Assembly: GCA_014799485.1 (NCBI GenBank)
Contig: JAAVHY010000035.1
Location: 13,562 to 77,561 of the forward strand
DNA from: Clostridiales bacterium
GTDB taxonomy: Bacteria; Bacillota_A; Clostridia; Oscillospirales; Oscillospiraceae
Length of the DNA stretch: 64,000 bases
Direction: 5' to 3'
The notes below the pieces were generated by a model that had not been told where the DNA came from, did not search any database, and was given only the letters and a program-made list of their open reading frames with translations. Of the stretch, positions 1-9,000 are shown piece by piece; position 1 is the stretch's first letter, and each line of letters opens with the position of its first letter. Position numbers and translations under genes: made by a program.

Positions 1-2
1 AA

Positions 3-332
3 GAGATTGAGAGGGAGTATCAAAAAGATTTAAAAATTGCCGCTGATGAAAACTATAATATCCAACAGATACAAGTTATGGAGAAAATGACAGAAGAAGG
101 AAGGGCGATGGCAAAAAGGCATAAAGATGCGGCATATGGGTATTTGGAAAAAGCCCAAGAGTACATGGAAAAGCTTCCGGAGCTGCTGGAGTTAGCAAAA
201 GAGGAAGCAGAGAGCCTTGAAAAGCAAATTGCGCTATATGAATCCACCACTACCAGCGCACGGCAGATGATCGGTGGAGCGATTATTTGGGCTATCGTCA
301 TCTTTTTGATATTTAAAGCCTGTGGAGGATGA
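3..332 (+). CDS. Hypothetical coiled-coil membrane-anchored protein, 5'-truncated by window edge
   Basis: The reading frame is open from the first complete codon, so the gene begins outside the window. An internal ATG at 78 is possible but has no good ribosome binding site. The visible part is highly charged and helical (rich in E, K, A, M), compatible with a coiled coil, and ends in one hydrophobic segment (IIWAIVIFLIF) before a short CGG tail, so it looks tail-anchored. It lies 58 bases before another small membrane-protein gene on the same strand. Both are visibly AT-rich compared with the rest of the window, which suggests transfer. No family was recognised. Confidence 0.6.
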   Translation, partial: EIEREYQKDLKIAADENYNIQQIQVMEKMTEEGRAMAKRHKDAAYGYLEKAQEYMEKLPELLELAKEEAESLEKQIALYESTTTSARQMIGGAIIWAIVIFLIFKACGG

Positions 333-390
333 AAGTACAATTTGCCAAGGCCATATATGATGGCTTGTTTGAACAATAGGAGGAAAGAGC

Positions 391-576
391 ATGAAAGAAA
401 TACTGCTTCTCGTTTATGTGGTGGCTGGGTATTGGGCTGCCACACAAACTATATATGCTAATAAAATAATGATTGGCTCTTGGAGCGCAATCTTTGTGCA
501 AAAGGTATTGGTAGGAGCGCTTTTGGGATGGATCTTGATCCCAATTGCAATTATAAAGTCGGCAATAGGCCGTTGA
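391..576 (+). CDS. Small two-helix membrane protein, unknown function
   Basis: 61 residues. The start is supported by AGGAGG about 9 bases upstream of the ATG. The sequence is almost entirely hydrophobic with two likely transmembrane helices (about residues 3-20 and 34-56) and a short basic C-terminus. It probably shares a transcript with the preceding coiled-coil gene. The low GC matches that gene and contrasts with the GC-rich genes that follow. No family was recognised. A small phage- or plasmid-type membrane protein is one possibility, but nothing in the sequence proves it. Confidence 0.5.
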   Translation: MKEILLLVYVVAGYWAATQTIYANKIMIGSWSAIFVQKVLVGALLGWILIPIAIIKSAIGR

Positions 577-610
577 GCTTTCCATACATATTTAGCAAGT
601 AATAACATGG

Positions 611-646
611 CCGCCCTGCGGCCCATCAAGATGGGCTACAGGGCGG
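611..646 (+). terminator. Stem-loop after the small membrane-protein gene
   Basis: Long inverted repeat (CCGCCCTG/CAGGGCGG with an inner GCCCATC/GATGGGC) followed by TTCTCCTTT. It is placed to end the rightward AT-rich pair. Confidence 0.55.
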
Positions 647-672
647 TTCTCCTTTGGGCAGTTAGGGAATGG

Positions 673-703
673 AAAAAGCGCCCGGTCTTTCGACCGGGCG
701 CTT
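673..703 (-). terminator. Intrinsic terminator of the infC-rpmI-rplT operon
   Basis: A perfect 10-bp stem (678-687 with 692-701) and a four-base loop. On the minus strand the stem is followed by a run of T, just past the rplT stop. Confidence 0.8.
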
Positions 704-716
704 CAAATTTGTTGTT

Positions 717-1073
717 TTACGCCAGCTTCCCCTTGGCCAGCTCGGTGAGCTGGGTGAAGGCGGCCTTGTCGTTGACGGCCAGCTCGGCCAGCATCTTGCG
801 GTTGATCTCCACGCCGGCCAGCTTCAAGCCGTGCATGAAGGTGGAGTAGTTCATGCCGTTCATCTTGCACCCGGCGCTGATGCGGGCGATCCACAGCTGA
901 CGGAAGTCGCGCTTCTTCAGCCGGCGGCCCACGTAGGCGTACTGCAGGGACTTCATCACCTGCTCGTTGGCCATCTTGTAGTGCTTGCTCTTGGCGCCCC
1001 AGTAGCCCTTGGCCAGCTTGAGGATCTTATTCCTTCTCTTGCGCGTCATCATCGCGCCCTTGACTCGTGCCAT
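717..1073 (-). CDS. rplT: Large ribosomal subunit protein bL20
   Basis: 118 residues, the usual length of L20, starting [14 protein letters not shown]. It is a basic N-terminal helix followed by the globular RNA-binding domain. L20 is an early 50S assembly protein that binds 23S rRNA and, in Firmicutes, represses its own operon by binding the infC leader. The start has CAGGAGG upstream. It is the last gene of the conserved infC-rpmI-rplT operon, with a strong terminator just downstream. Confidence 0.97.
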   Translation of the reverse strand: MARVKGAMMTRKRRNKILKLAKGYWGAKSKHYKMANEQVMKSLQYAYVGRRLKKRDFRQLWIARISAGCKMNGMNYSTFMHGLKLAGVEINRKMLAELAVNDKAAFTQLTELAKGKLA

Positions 1074-1116
1074 TGTTGTTCAGCCTCCTGTATTGAGTAA
1101 AATATGATGTCGTCCC

Positions 1117-1320
1117 TTATTTGTAGGGAACCATGCGCTTGATGGTGGCCGCGTTGGTCACGTCGGCGTAGCCGCCCTTGCGGAGGCTTCTCTTGAGCTT
1201 GCGGGTCTTGCCGTGGCCGTTGAGCAGGTGGCTCTTGTTGGCGTGGGCGCGCTTGACCTTCCCGTTCTTGGTCAAATTGAAACGCTTCTTGGCGCCGCTG
1301 TGGGTTTTCACTTTAGGCAT
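1117..1320 (-). CDS. rpmI: Large ribosomal subunit protein bL35
   Basis: 67 residues beginning [14 protein letters not shown], the typical L35 start. An in-frame extension of 12 residues upstream exists but is not family-like, so the ATG at 1320 is used. The protein is very basic, as expected for a small 23S rRNA-binding protein. It lies between infC and rplT with short gaps in the standard operon order. Confidence 0.96.
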   Translation of the reverse strand: MPKVKTHSGAKKRFNLTKNGKVKRAHANKSHLLNGHGKTRKLKRSLRKGGYADVTNAATIKRMVPYK

Positions 1321-1373
1321 GGCGGTTGTCTCCTTTACGTGTGTTGATTGCGGCAAACGCCGCAGGGTGTAAC

Positions 1374-1910
1374 TTACTGCTTATTGGTTTTCGCGCTCTT
1401 GGCGGACAGGAAGATGCTCATGTGCCGGCCCTCCAGCTTGGGCTCCTTGTCCAGCACGGCCAGCTCGGCGCACTGCTCGGCAAAGTCCAGCAGCAACTTG
1501 CGGCCGATGTCGGTGTGGGCCATCTCACGGCCCCGGAAACGGACGGTGACCTTCACCCGGTTGCCCTCGCCCAAAAACTTCTGGGCGCTGCGCAGCTTGG
1601 TGTTGAAGTCGCCGATGTCGATGCCCGGGGACATCCGGACCTCCTTGACCTCCACCACGTGCTGGTTCTTCTTGGCTTCCTTTTCCCGCTTGGACTGCTC
1701 GAAGCGGTACTTGCCGTAGTCCATGAGCTTGCACACGGGGGGAGTGGCGGTGGGGGAAATTTTGACCAGATCCAGCCCCGCCTCGTCGGCGCGGGCCTGA
1801 GCCTGGGCCGCGGACATGACGCCCAGCTGGGCGCCGTCGGCGCCGATGAGCCGCACCTCACGGTCGCGGATCTCCTCGTTGATCTGATGAGCCGTATTAG
1901 CTATGGTCAC
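1374..1910 (-). CDS. infC: Translation initiation factor IF-3
   Basis: About 176-178 residues. The N-terminal domain starts with [13 protein letters not shown], a lysine-rich linker follows (about residues 70-85), and the C-terminal domain contains [12 protein letters not shown]-3 binds the 30S subunit and checks the start codon and initiator tRNA. The start is unusual: no ATG fits. A GTG at 1910 is only 3 bases from GGAGG (1918-1914), while an ATA at 1904 sits at the ideal 9-base distance. A non-canonical start would fit the known autocontrol of infC by IF-3. The coordinate given uses GTG; the alternative start is 1904. Confidence 0.95.
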   Translation of the reverse strand: MTIANTAHQINEEIRDREVRLIGADGAQLGVMSAAQAQARADEAGLDLVKISPTATPPVCKLMDYGKYRFEQSKREKEAKKNQHVVEVKEVRMSPGIDIGDFNTKLRSAQKFLGEGNRVKVTVRFRGREMAHTDIGRKLLLDFAEQCAELAVLDKEPKLEGRHMSIFLSAKSAKTNKQ

Positions 1911-2063
1911 GCACCTCCAGATAAAAAATAAAGACGGGAATGCAAGAAAGCACCCACGTCCACAACAAAGCCCGCACAGACAAACCGTGCGCGTTTCACC
2001 ATGTTGACCCCTTCGCCCGCGGCGGGAGGTGAGGACGGCGGAGCCGTTCCTGCTTCCTTTTGC
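1911..2063 (-). promoter_or_regulatory. L20-type autoregulatory leader of infC-rpmI-rplT, with attenuator
   Basis: The roughly 150-nt untranslated leader contains a GC-rich hairpin (about 1970-1993) and, just before the ribosome binding site, an intrinsic terminator: stem 1933-1943 with 1950-1960, then a T-rich stretch on the minus strand (1932-1921). In low-GC Firmicutes this operon is attenuated by L20 binding its leader. The position and layout match that model; the L20-binding fold itself was not modelled. Confidence 0.7.
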
Positions 2064-2069
2064 CCAAGT

Positions 2070-2098
2070 ATCATACCAGATGGGGAAGAGTTTGTCAA
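2070..2098 (-). promoter_or_regulatory. SigA-type promoter of infC operon
   Basis: TTGACA (2098-2093), 17-base spacer, TATGAT (2075-2070) on the minus strand. Transcription would start near 2063. Confidence 0.8.
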
Positions 2099-2189
2099 CT
2101 GCTTTTTTTCCTTGTTCTCTTTTGCTATAATGAAAAAACATTCCTATATGCTTAGAACACTGAATCGGGATTTGTGGGGGGAAGATAAA

Positions 2190-2675
2190 ATGGAAATCAA
2201 AAAAGCGACAGATATAGAAATGCTAAGCTTGTGGGGACATAAGAACATGGATTCAGTACCGCCAACTACATTGTTTTTTGCGCAAAACATATCATCTGGA
2301 AATGCCGAGTTTTGGACACTAAACGATAACGGTCAAATCATTGGTGAATTATATATCTTTTGGAAATTGAGTGATAAAGATTTTGCAGATGGAAAAAACA
2401 GAGCGTACTTATGTGCGTTTCGAATTAAAAGCGAATATCGTGGAAAAGGCCACGGGAGTTTTTTATTAAAAGAGATTTTGGAATACATCAAGAATAAAGG
2501 CATTCAAACTGTAACAATCGGCGTTGATGAGACAGAAGAGCATAATATTAGAATGTACCATAGATTCGGTTTTACAAATAAGATAAAAGATTGTTTTGAA
2601 GACCCTTGCAATGTCGATCGTGAGATGAAACCTAAGGCGAGTCCTTGCTTTTGGCTTCTTGCTAAAAGTCTATAG
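2190..2675 (+). CDS. GNAT-family N-acetyltransferase
   Basis: 161 residues from the ATG at 2190, chosen because GGGGGAAG lies 5-9 bases upstream. A longer frame upstream is unsupported. The acetyl-CoA binding motif A is visible in the second half (RIKSEYRGKGHGSFLLKEI, with the R-x-x-G-x-G core), followed by a motif B-like segment with N-x-R-M-Y-x-R-F-G-F. The acceptor is unknown. An extended -10 (TGCTATAAT near 2124-2131) lies upstream. The gene is clearly AT-rich and sits alone between two GC-rich operons, so it is probably acquired. Confidence 0.85.
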   Translation: MEIKKATDIEMLSLWGHKNMDSVPPTTLFFAQNISSGNAEFWTLNDNGQIIGELYIFWKLSDKDFADGKNRAYLCAFRIKSEYRGKGHGSFLLKEILEYIKNKGIQTVTIGVDETEEHNIRMYHRFGFTNKIKDCFEDPCNVDREMKPKASPCFWLLAKSL

Positions 2676-2732
2676 GCGTTTAGCAGCACGAAAGGTAACT
2701 GGGCTAAAAAACCGTGAAAGGAGACCCGCGTC

Positions 2733-5700
2733 ATGCTCAACCTGCTGTACGCCCGGGCCGGGCAGGACATCCGTGGGGAGCTGCTGGGGCGGATGGGCCG
2801 CTCCCCCGCCCGCCGCCGTCTGCTCATCGTCCCCGAGCAGTACTCCCATGAGAGCGAACGGGCCATGTGCGCCGCCTTGAGAGATGCGAGATCCGGCGGG
2901 GCGTCTATGGCCTGCGAGGTGCTGTCCTTCACCCGTCTGGCGGGCCGGCTCACCGACGCCGCCGGGGGCGGGGCCGCCCCCATGCTGGACGCCGGGGGGC
3001 GGATGCTGCTGATGTACGCCGCCCTGCGCCGCGTGTCCGACGTACTGACCACCTACCGCGCCTCCTCCCGGAAGCCCGCGTTCCTGACGGGCCTGCTGGC
3101 CACGGTGGACGAGTGCCGCTCCTACCGGGTAGAGCCGGAAACCCTCATCGCCGCCGGGGAGGAGCTGGGGGACCGCCAGGGGGACAAGCTGAAGGATTTG
3201 GGACTCATTTACGCCGCCTACCAGGCGCTGGAAGCGGAAGGGGCCGCCGACCCCCGGGGGCGGCTTGACCGGCTGGCCCGTCAGCTGGAGGACACCCGCT
3301 GGGGGGCGGGGATGGCGTTCTACGTCTACGGCTTCACCGACTTCACCCCCCAGGAGGAGCGGGTGCTGTCCGCCCTCATGGCCCAGGGGGAGCTGACGGT
3401 GGCCTTCGTGTGCGGCACCGGGGACGACCCGTCCGGCATCTTCCAGCCCGCCCTCCGGGCGGCCCGGCGACTGGCGCGCATCGCCAGGGACAGCGCCGTC
3501 CCCGTCCGGGAGGAGACCCTGGACCGCCCCCTCCCCCGCCATCCGTCCCTGGCCTTTCTGGAGCAGAACCTGTTTGGCCCCATGCCCGAGACCCCCTGGC
3601 AGGGGGAGTGCGCCATTACCCGGATCGCCGCCGCCACCCCAAGGCAGGAGGCGGAGTGGTGCGCCGCGGAGATCCTGCGCCTGCTCCGGGAGGAAAACTT
3701 CCGCTGCCGGGACATCGCCGTGTGCGCCCGGCGCGGGGACGGGTACGGCGAACTCATCGACAGCGTGTTCGCCCGGTACGGGGTGCCTGTGTTCCGCTCC
3801 GCCATGGAGGACGTGCTGGAAAAGCCGGTGCTGGCACTGGTCACCTCCGCCCTGGCCGCGGCGGCGGAGGACTACCCCTATGAGGAGCTGTTCCGCTGCC
3901 TGAAGACCGGCCTGTGGAACATCACGGACGAGGAGCGGGACGAGCTGGAAAACTACGCCCTGACCTGGGATCTGAAGGGCTCCGCCTGGACCCGGAAAAA
4001 GCCCTGGGATATGCACCCGGAGGGCTACGGGCGGGAGTTCACCGAGGAAGACACCGCCCTCGTGGCCCGGCTGGACGAGCTGCGCCGGAAGGTCATCGCG
4101 CCGCTGGAAGCCCTGCGCAAAGGGACGGACAAGACGGGCCGAGGCCGCGCCCTGGCCCTCTACCAGCTGCTGGACGACATCGACCTGCCCACCCGTCTCG
4201 GACAGCGGGCGGACAGCCTGGAGGCCCGGGGCGACCGGAACACCGCCGCCCAGTACCGCCAGCTGTGGGACATTTTAGTGGGCGGGCTGGAGCAGTGCGC
4301 CCTTTTGCTGGAGGACACCGAGCTGGAGCTGGACGAGTTCTCCCGGCTGTTCTCCCTGGTGCTCAGCCAGTACGACGTGGGGGCCATCCCCGTATCCCTG
4401 GACGCGGTGACGGTGGGGGACGCCCCCCGCATGGCCCACAAGGAGGTCAAGGCGCTGTTCCTGCTGGGGGCTGACAGCGATTCCATCCCCGACTGCACCC
4501 CCTCGCCGGGGCTGTTCGACCACCAGGACCGGGACGTGCTGTCCGCCATGGAGGTGGAGCTGGCCCCCCGGCAGGAGGACAAGCTCCGCCGGGAGATGAC
4601 CATCGCCTACGAGACCTGCGCCCGCCCGTCGGACAGGCTGTATCTCAGCTACGCCGCCGGGTCGGGGGACAACCAGAAAACGCCCTGCTTCCTCTGGGAG
4701 CGGCTGGGGGCGCTGTTCCCCGGCGGGCCGGTGATGGACGGGGCGGACCCCCTGGCCCGGCTGTCCGCCCCGGATGCGGCCCTGGAGCTGGCGGGCCGGG
4801 ACAGGGGCGTAGCCGCCGCCCTGCGGCAGATCCCCGGCCTGGCCCCACGGGTGGAGCGCATCCAAAACGCCGCCCACTGGCGGCGGGGGCGGCTGTCCCG
4901 GCTGGCGGTGGACGAGCTGTTCGGGCCGGTGGTGCCCATGTCGGCCACGAGGCTCGACCTCTACAACTCCTGCCACTTCAGCCACTTCCTCCGCTTCGGC
5001 CTGGACGCCAAGCCCCGGCAGAGGGCCGCGTTCCGGCCCTCCGACTACGGCACCTTCGTCCACGACGTGTTGGAAAACACCCTGCGGGCGGCAAAAACAG
5101 AGGGCATTCCGCTGGACGATGCCGGCGAGGTGCGCCGCATCTCCCAGGAGGCCGCCGACCGCTACGAGCGGGAGGTGCTGACCGGCCTGGACGGCGAAAC
5201 CGCCCGCTTCCGTTACCTCTTCCAGCGCATGAAACAGGCGGCGCTGGACGTGACCCAGAGCGTGTGCGCGGAGCTGGCGGTATCCGATTTCACCCCCGCC
5301 GCCTTCGAGCTGGGCTTCGGCCGGGGCAAGGAGCTGCCCCCGGTGGAGGTGGAGCGGGGGGTACGGCTGCGCCTGTCCGGCTTCGTGGACCGGGTGGACG
5401 AATGGCTCCATGACGGCAAGCGCTATCTCCGGGTGGTGGACTACAAAACCGGCAAAAAGAGCTTTGACTTCGCCGATGTGGAGGATGGGCGGGGCCTTCA
5501 AATGCTGCTCTACCTCTTTGCCCTGGCCCGGGAGGGGGAGCGGGCCCTGGGCCCCGGGGAGATCGTCCCCGCCGGGGTGCTGTACGTCCCCGCCCGCACC
5601 CCCCTGGTGGACGGCGAGCGGGGCATGACCGACGAGGACATCCAAAAGTCCCTGGACGGGCTGCTGCGCCGCCAGGGGCTGGTGCTGGACGACCCAGCGG

Positions 5701-6050
5701 TGCTGTCCGCCATGGAGCGCACCTCCGGCGGGAACTGCCGCTTCCTCCCCGTCAGCACGGGCCGGGGGGGCACGGACTACCTGGTCACCCCGGACCAGAT
5801 GGAGGCGCTGGACGGATATATCACAGACGCTTTGGAGCGGGCCGCCGGGGAACTGGCGGCGGGCAACATCGATGCCGACCCCTATTGGCACAGCGCCGAC
5901 AAGAACCCCTGCCGCTGGTGCGACTACAAGGCGGCCTGCCATTTTGAGGAGGGCTGCGGGGACGCGCGCCGGTTCCGAAAAGGGGTCAAGGCGGCGGAAT
6001 TCTGGCGCTGGCTGGCCCAGCGGGAGGAGGAGAAGAAGCATGGCCATTGA
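2733..6050 (+). CDS. addB: ATP-dependent helicase/nuclease subunit B (AddB)
   Basis: 1105 residues, close to the usual AddB length. With AddA it forms the Firmicutes equivalent of RecBCD, resecting double-strand ends up to Chi. The C-terminal nuclease domain has the RVVDYKTGKK core (about 900-909). The iron-sulfur cysteines are visible: C747 in the segment SCHFSHF, and C1060, C1063 and C1069 in CRWCDYKAAC. The N-terminus carries the LIVPEQYS segment of AddB, but the Walker A region reads ARAGQDIRG instead of GRAGSGKT, so nucleotide binding there is probably lost. GGAG lies about 10 bases upstream of the ATG. The gene overlaps addA by 11 bases. Confidence 0.96.
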   Translation: MLNLLYARAGQDIRGELLGRMGRSPARRRLLIVPEQYSHESERAMCAALRDARSGGASMACEVLSFTRLAGRLTDAAGGGAAPMLDAGGRMLLMYAALRRVSDVLTTYRASSRKPAFLTGLLATVDECRSYRVEPETLIAAGEELGDRQGDKLKDLGLIYAAYQALEAEGAADPRGRLDRLARQLEDTRWGAGMAFYVYGFTDFTPQEERVLSALMAQGELTVAFVCGTGDDPSGIFQPALRAARRLARIARDSAVPVREETLDRPLPRHPSLAFLEQNLFGPMPETPWQGECAITRIAAATPRQEAEWCAAEILRLLREENFRCRDIAVCARRGDGYGELIDSVFARYGVPVFRSAMEDVLEKPVLALVTSALAAAAEDYPYEELFRCLKTGLWNITDEERDELENYALTWDLKGSAWTRKKPWDMHPEGYGREFTEEDTALVARLDELRRKVIAPLEALRKGTDKTGRGRALALYQLLDDIDLPTRLGQRADSLEARGDRNTAAQYRQLWDILVGGLEQCALLLEDTELELDEFSRLFSLVLSQYDVGAIPVSLDAVTVGDAPRMAHKEVKALFLLGADSDSIPDCTPSPGLFDHQDRDVLSAMEVELAPRQEDKLRREMTIAYETCARPSDRLYLSYAAGSGDNQKTPCFLWERLGALFPGGPVMDGADPLARLSAPDAALELAGRDRGVAAALRQIPGLAPRVERIQNAAHWRRGRLSRLAVDELFGPVVPMSATRLDLYNSCHFSHFLRFGLDAKPRQRAAFRPSDYGTFVHDVLENTLRAAKTEGIPLDDAGEVRRISQEAADRYEREVLTGLDGETARFRYLFQRMKQAALDVTQSVCAELAVSDFTPAAFELGFGRGKELPPVEVERGVRLRLSGFVDRVDEWLHDGKRYLRVVDYKTGKKSFDFADVEDGRGLQMLLYLFALAREGERALGPGEIVPAGVLYVPARTPLVDGERGMTDEDIQKSLDGLLRRQGLVLDDPAVLSAMERTSGGNCRFLPVSTGRGGTDYLVTPDQMEALDGYITDALERAAGELAAGNIDADPYWHSADKNPCRWCDYKAACHFEEGCGDARRFRKGVKAAEFWRWLAQREEEKKHGH

Positions 6051-9000
6051 GCTGACCCGGGAACAGCGCGCCGCGGTGGAAAACCGGGGGGGCGACCTGC
6101 TGGTGTCCGCCGCCGCCGGCTCGGGCAAGACCCGGGTGCTGGTGGAGCGGCTGATGGGCTATGTAGAAAGCGGCCAGGACATTGACCGCTTCCTGGTCAT
6201 CACCTTCACCAACGCCGCCGCCGCCGAGCTGAGAAGCCGCGTCTCCGCCGCCATCCACGCCCGTCTGGCCCAGAAGCCGGGGGACCAACATCTGCGGCGC
6301 AGCGCCACCCTGGTGTATAAGGCCCCCATCTGCACCATCGACGCGTTCTGCCTGGACCTTCTGCGCCAATGGGGACACCTGGCCGATTTGGACCCCGACT
6401 TCCGCCTGTGCGACGAGGCGGAGGGGGACGAGCTGCGCCGCCGCGCCCTGGAGGAAGTATTGGAGGCCCGGTACGCCAACATCCAAAACGACGCCCCCTT
6501 TGCCGCCCTGGTGGACGCCCTGGCGGGGGAGCGGGACGACCGCACCCTGGAGGACGTGATCCTCTACATCCACAAGCAGGTGCAGGCCCAGGCCGACCCG
6601 GTGGGCTGGCTGAGGCTGCGCAAGCGGGATTTCGTGCTCCCGGAGGGCACCGGCCCGGAGGACACCCCCTGGGGCCGCGTCCTGCTGGCGGACACCCTTG
6701 AGCTGGCGGAGTACTGGCTGGAGACGCTGAAAAACCTGCGGGACGAGATCTACTTTGACGAACTGCTGGAAAAGAACTACGGGGCCTCCCTGAACGGCAC
6801 CATGGGCGGGCTGAAAACGCTGTGCGCGGCCCTGAGCCGCGGCTGGGACGAGGCCGCCGCCTGCTTCCCCATCCCCTTCCCACGGGCGGGGAGCAAAAAA
6901 GGGGAATGCGACGAGGCCCTCAAGGCCCGCATGACCGCCCTGCGCAAGCGGTGCAAGGCCCAGCTCACCGAGCTGGGGGAGCGCTTCGACGTGGGCGCGG
7001 CCCAGGTCATGGACGACCTGCGGGCCGTGGGCCCCGCCATGGCGGCCCTTTTAGACGTGACCGCGGAATTCGACGCGGCCTTTGCCAAGCTCAAGCAGCG
7101 CCGCCACCTCATCGACTTCGCCGATGGGGAGCACCTGGCGGTGCGGCTCCTCACCGGCCCGGACGGCGCGCCCTCCGATCTGGCCCGGGACGCGGGCCGG
7201 CAGTTCACGGAGATCATGGTGGACGAGTACCAGGACACCAACGCCGTCCAGAACGCCATTTTCGGGGCGTTGTCCACGGGGGACAACCTGTTCATGGTGG
7301 GGGACGTGAAGCAGTCCATCTACCGCTTCCGGCTGGCGGAGCCGGCCATCTTCCTGAAAAAGTATGAGGCGTATCCCCCGGCGGAGGGGGCCGCCCCCGG
7401 CCAGGGCCGGAAGATCCTGCTGTCGGACAACTTCCGCTCCCGGCCCGAGGTGCTGGACGGGGTCAACTTCATCTTCCGCAACGTGATGACCCGGGCCGCC
7501 GGGGAGCTGGACTACACGGACGATGAGGCCCTGCGCCCGGGCCGCGCCGACCTGGCCCCGGACGGGCGGTACCGCGTGGAACTCAACTGCGTGGACCTGT
7601 CCACCCTCGCGGACGGCGGGGAGGGGGAGAAAACGGACAAGGACCTGGTCACCGCCCGGGCCGCCGCAAAGCGCGTCCGGGAACTGCTGGACAGCGGCCT
7701 GCCCATCGGGGAGCGGCCCGTCCGGGCGGAGGATATCGTCATCCTCCTGCGCTCGCCAGGGCCCGTACTGCGCCACTACGCCGCCGCCCTGGACGAGCTG
7801 TCCATCCCCTGGTCCGCCGATGGGGGGCAGGAGTTTTTCGGCACCACGGAAATTTCCGTTGCCATCGCCCTCCTGCAAGTGCTGGACAACCCCCGGCAGG
7901 ACGTGGCCCTGCTGGCGGCCCTGCGCTCCCCCCTGTTCGACTTCACCCCCGACCGGCTGGCCCGCCTCCGGGCGGCGGGGGAGGGCACGGTGTACGACTG
8001 CCTTGCCGCCGGGGCGGAACGGGGGGAGGAGGACTGCTTGTCCTTCCTCACCCTGCTGGGCGAGCTGCGGGAGCTGGCGGCGGAGGAGAGCAGCCACCGC
8101 CTGCTGTGGCACATCTACGGGAGGCTGGACGTGCCCGCGGTCTTTGCCGCCATGCCCGACGGCCAGCGCCGCCGGGACAACCTGATGGCCCTGTATGACG
8201 AGGCGTGCCGGTTCGAGAGCGGCGGCCATCGGGGACTGATGGCCTTCCTGCTCCACCTGAGCCGGATGGCGGAAAACGGCATCCCCGTCCCCGTGCCGGG
8301 AAGCGGGGCGGGCGGGGTGCGCCTCCTGTCCATCCACAAGTCCAAGGGGCTGGAGTTCCCGGTGGTGCTGGTGTGCGGCCTGGACCGGCGGTTCAACGAG
8401 GCGGACACCAAAGCCACCCTCCTGTTCCACCCCGAGCTGGGCCTGGGCCCCAAGCGGGTGGACCGGGAACGGGGGCTGCGCTACACCACCATCGCCCGGG
8501 ACGCGGTGGCCCTGCGGCTGCGCCGCCAGCTCCGGGCGGAGGAGATGCGGCTTTTGTACGTGGCCATGACCCGGGCGGAGCACAAGCTCATCCTGTTCTC
8601 CGCCGTCAACGGACACGGGGGGCAGCTTTCCTCCCTGGCGGGCCAGGCCCAGTGCCCGCCGCCCCCCCGGCAGATGGGGTCAGCCCAATCCATGTCGGAC
8701 TGGGTGCTCACCCCCGCGCTGTGCCGGCAGGACAGCGGCCCCCTCTGGGCGGGGCTGGACGTCCCCCGCCCCCGGCTGACCGCGGACGAGGGATATCCCT
8801 GGGACATCCGGCTGCTGTCCGGGGCTGACTGCGAGCGGCCCCAGGGCCTGGGAGGCGGGGACGAAACCCGGGAAGCGGGGGACGCCGCGTTGCCCGAGGG
8901 GCTGGCCGAGCGGCTGAGCTGGCGCTACCCCCACACGGACTGCGCCGCCATCCCCTCCAAGCTCACCGCCACCCAGCTCAAAGGGCGGGAGAAGGACGCC

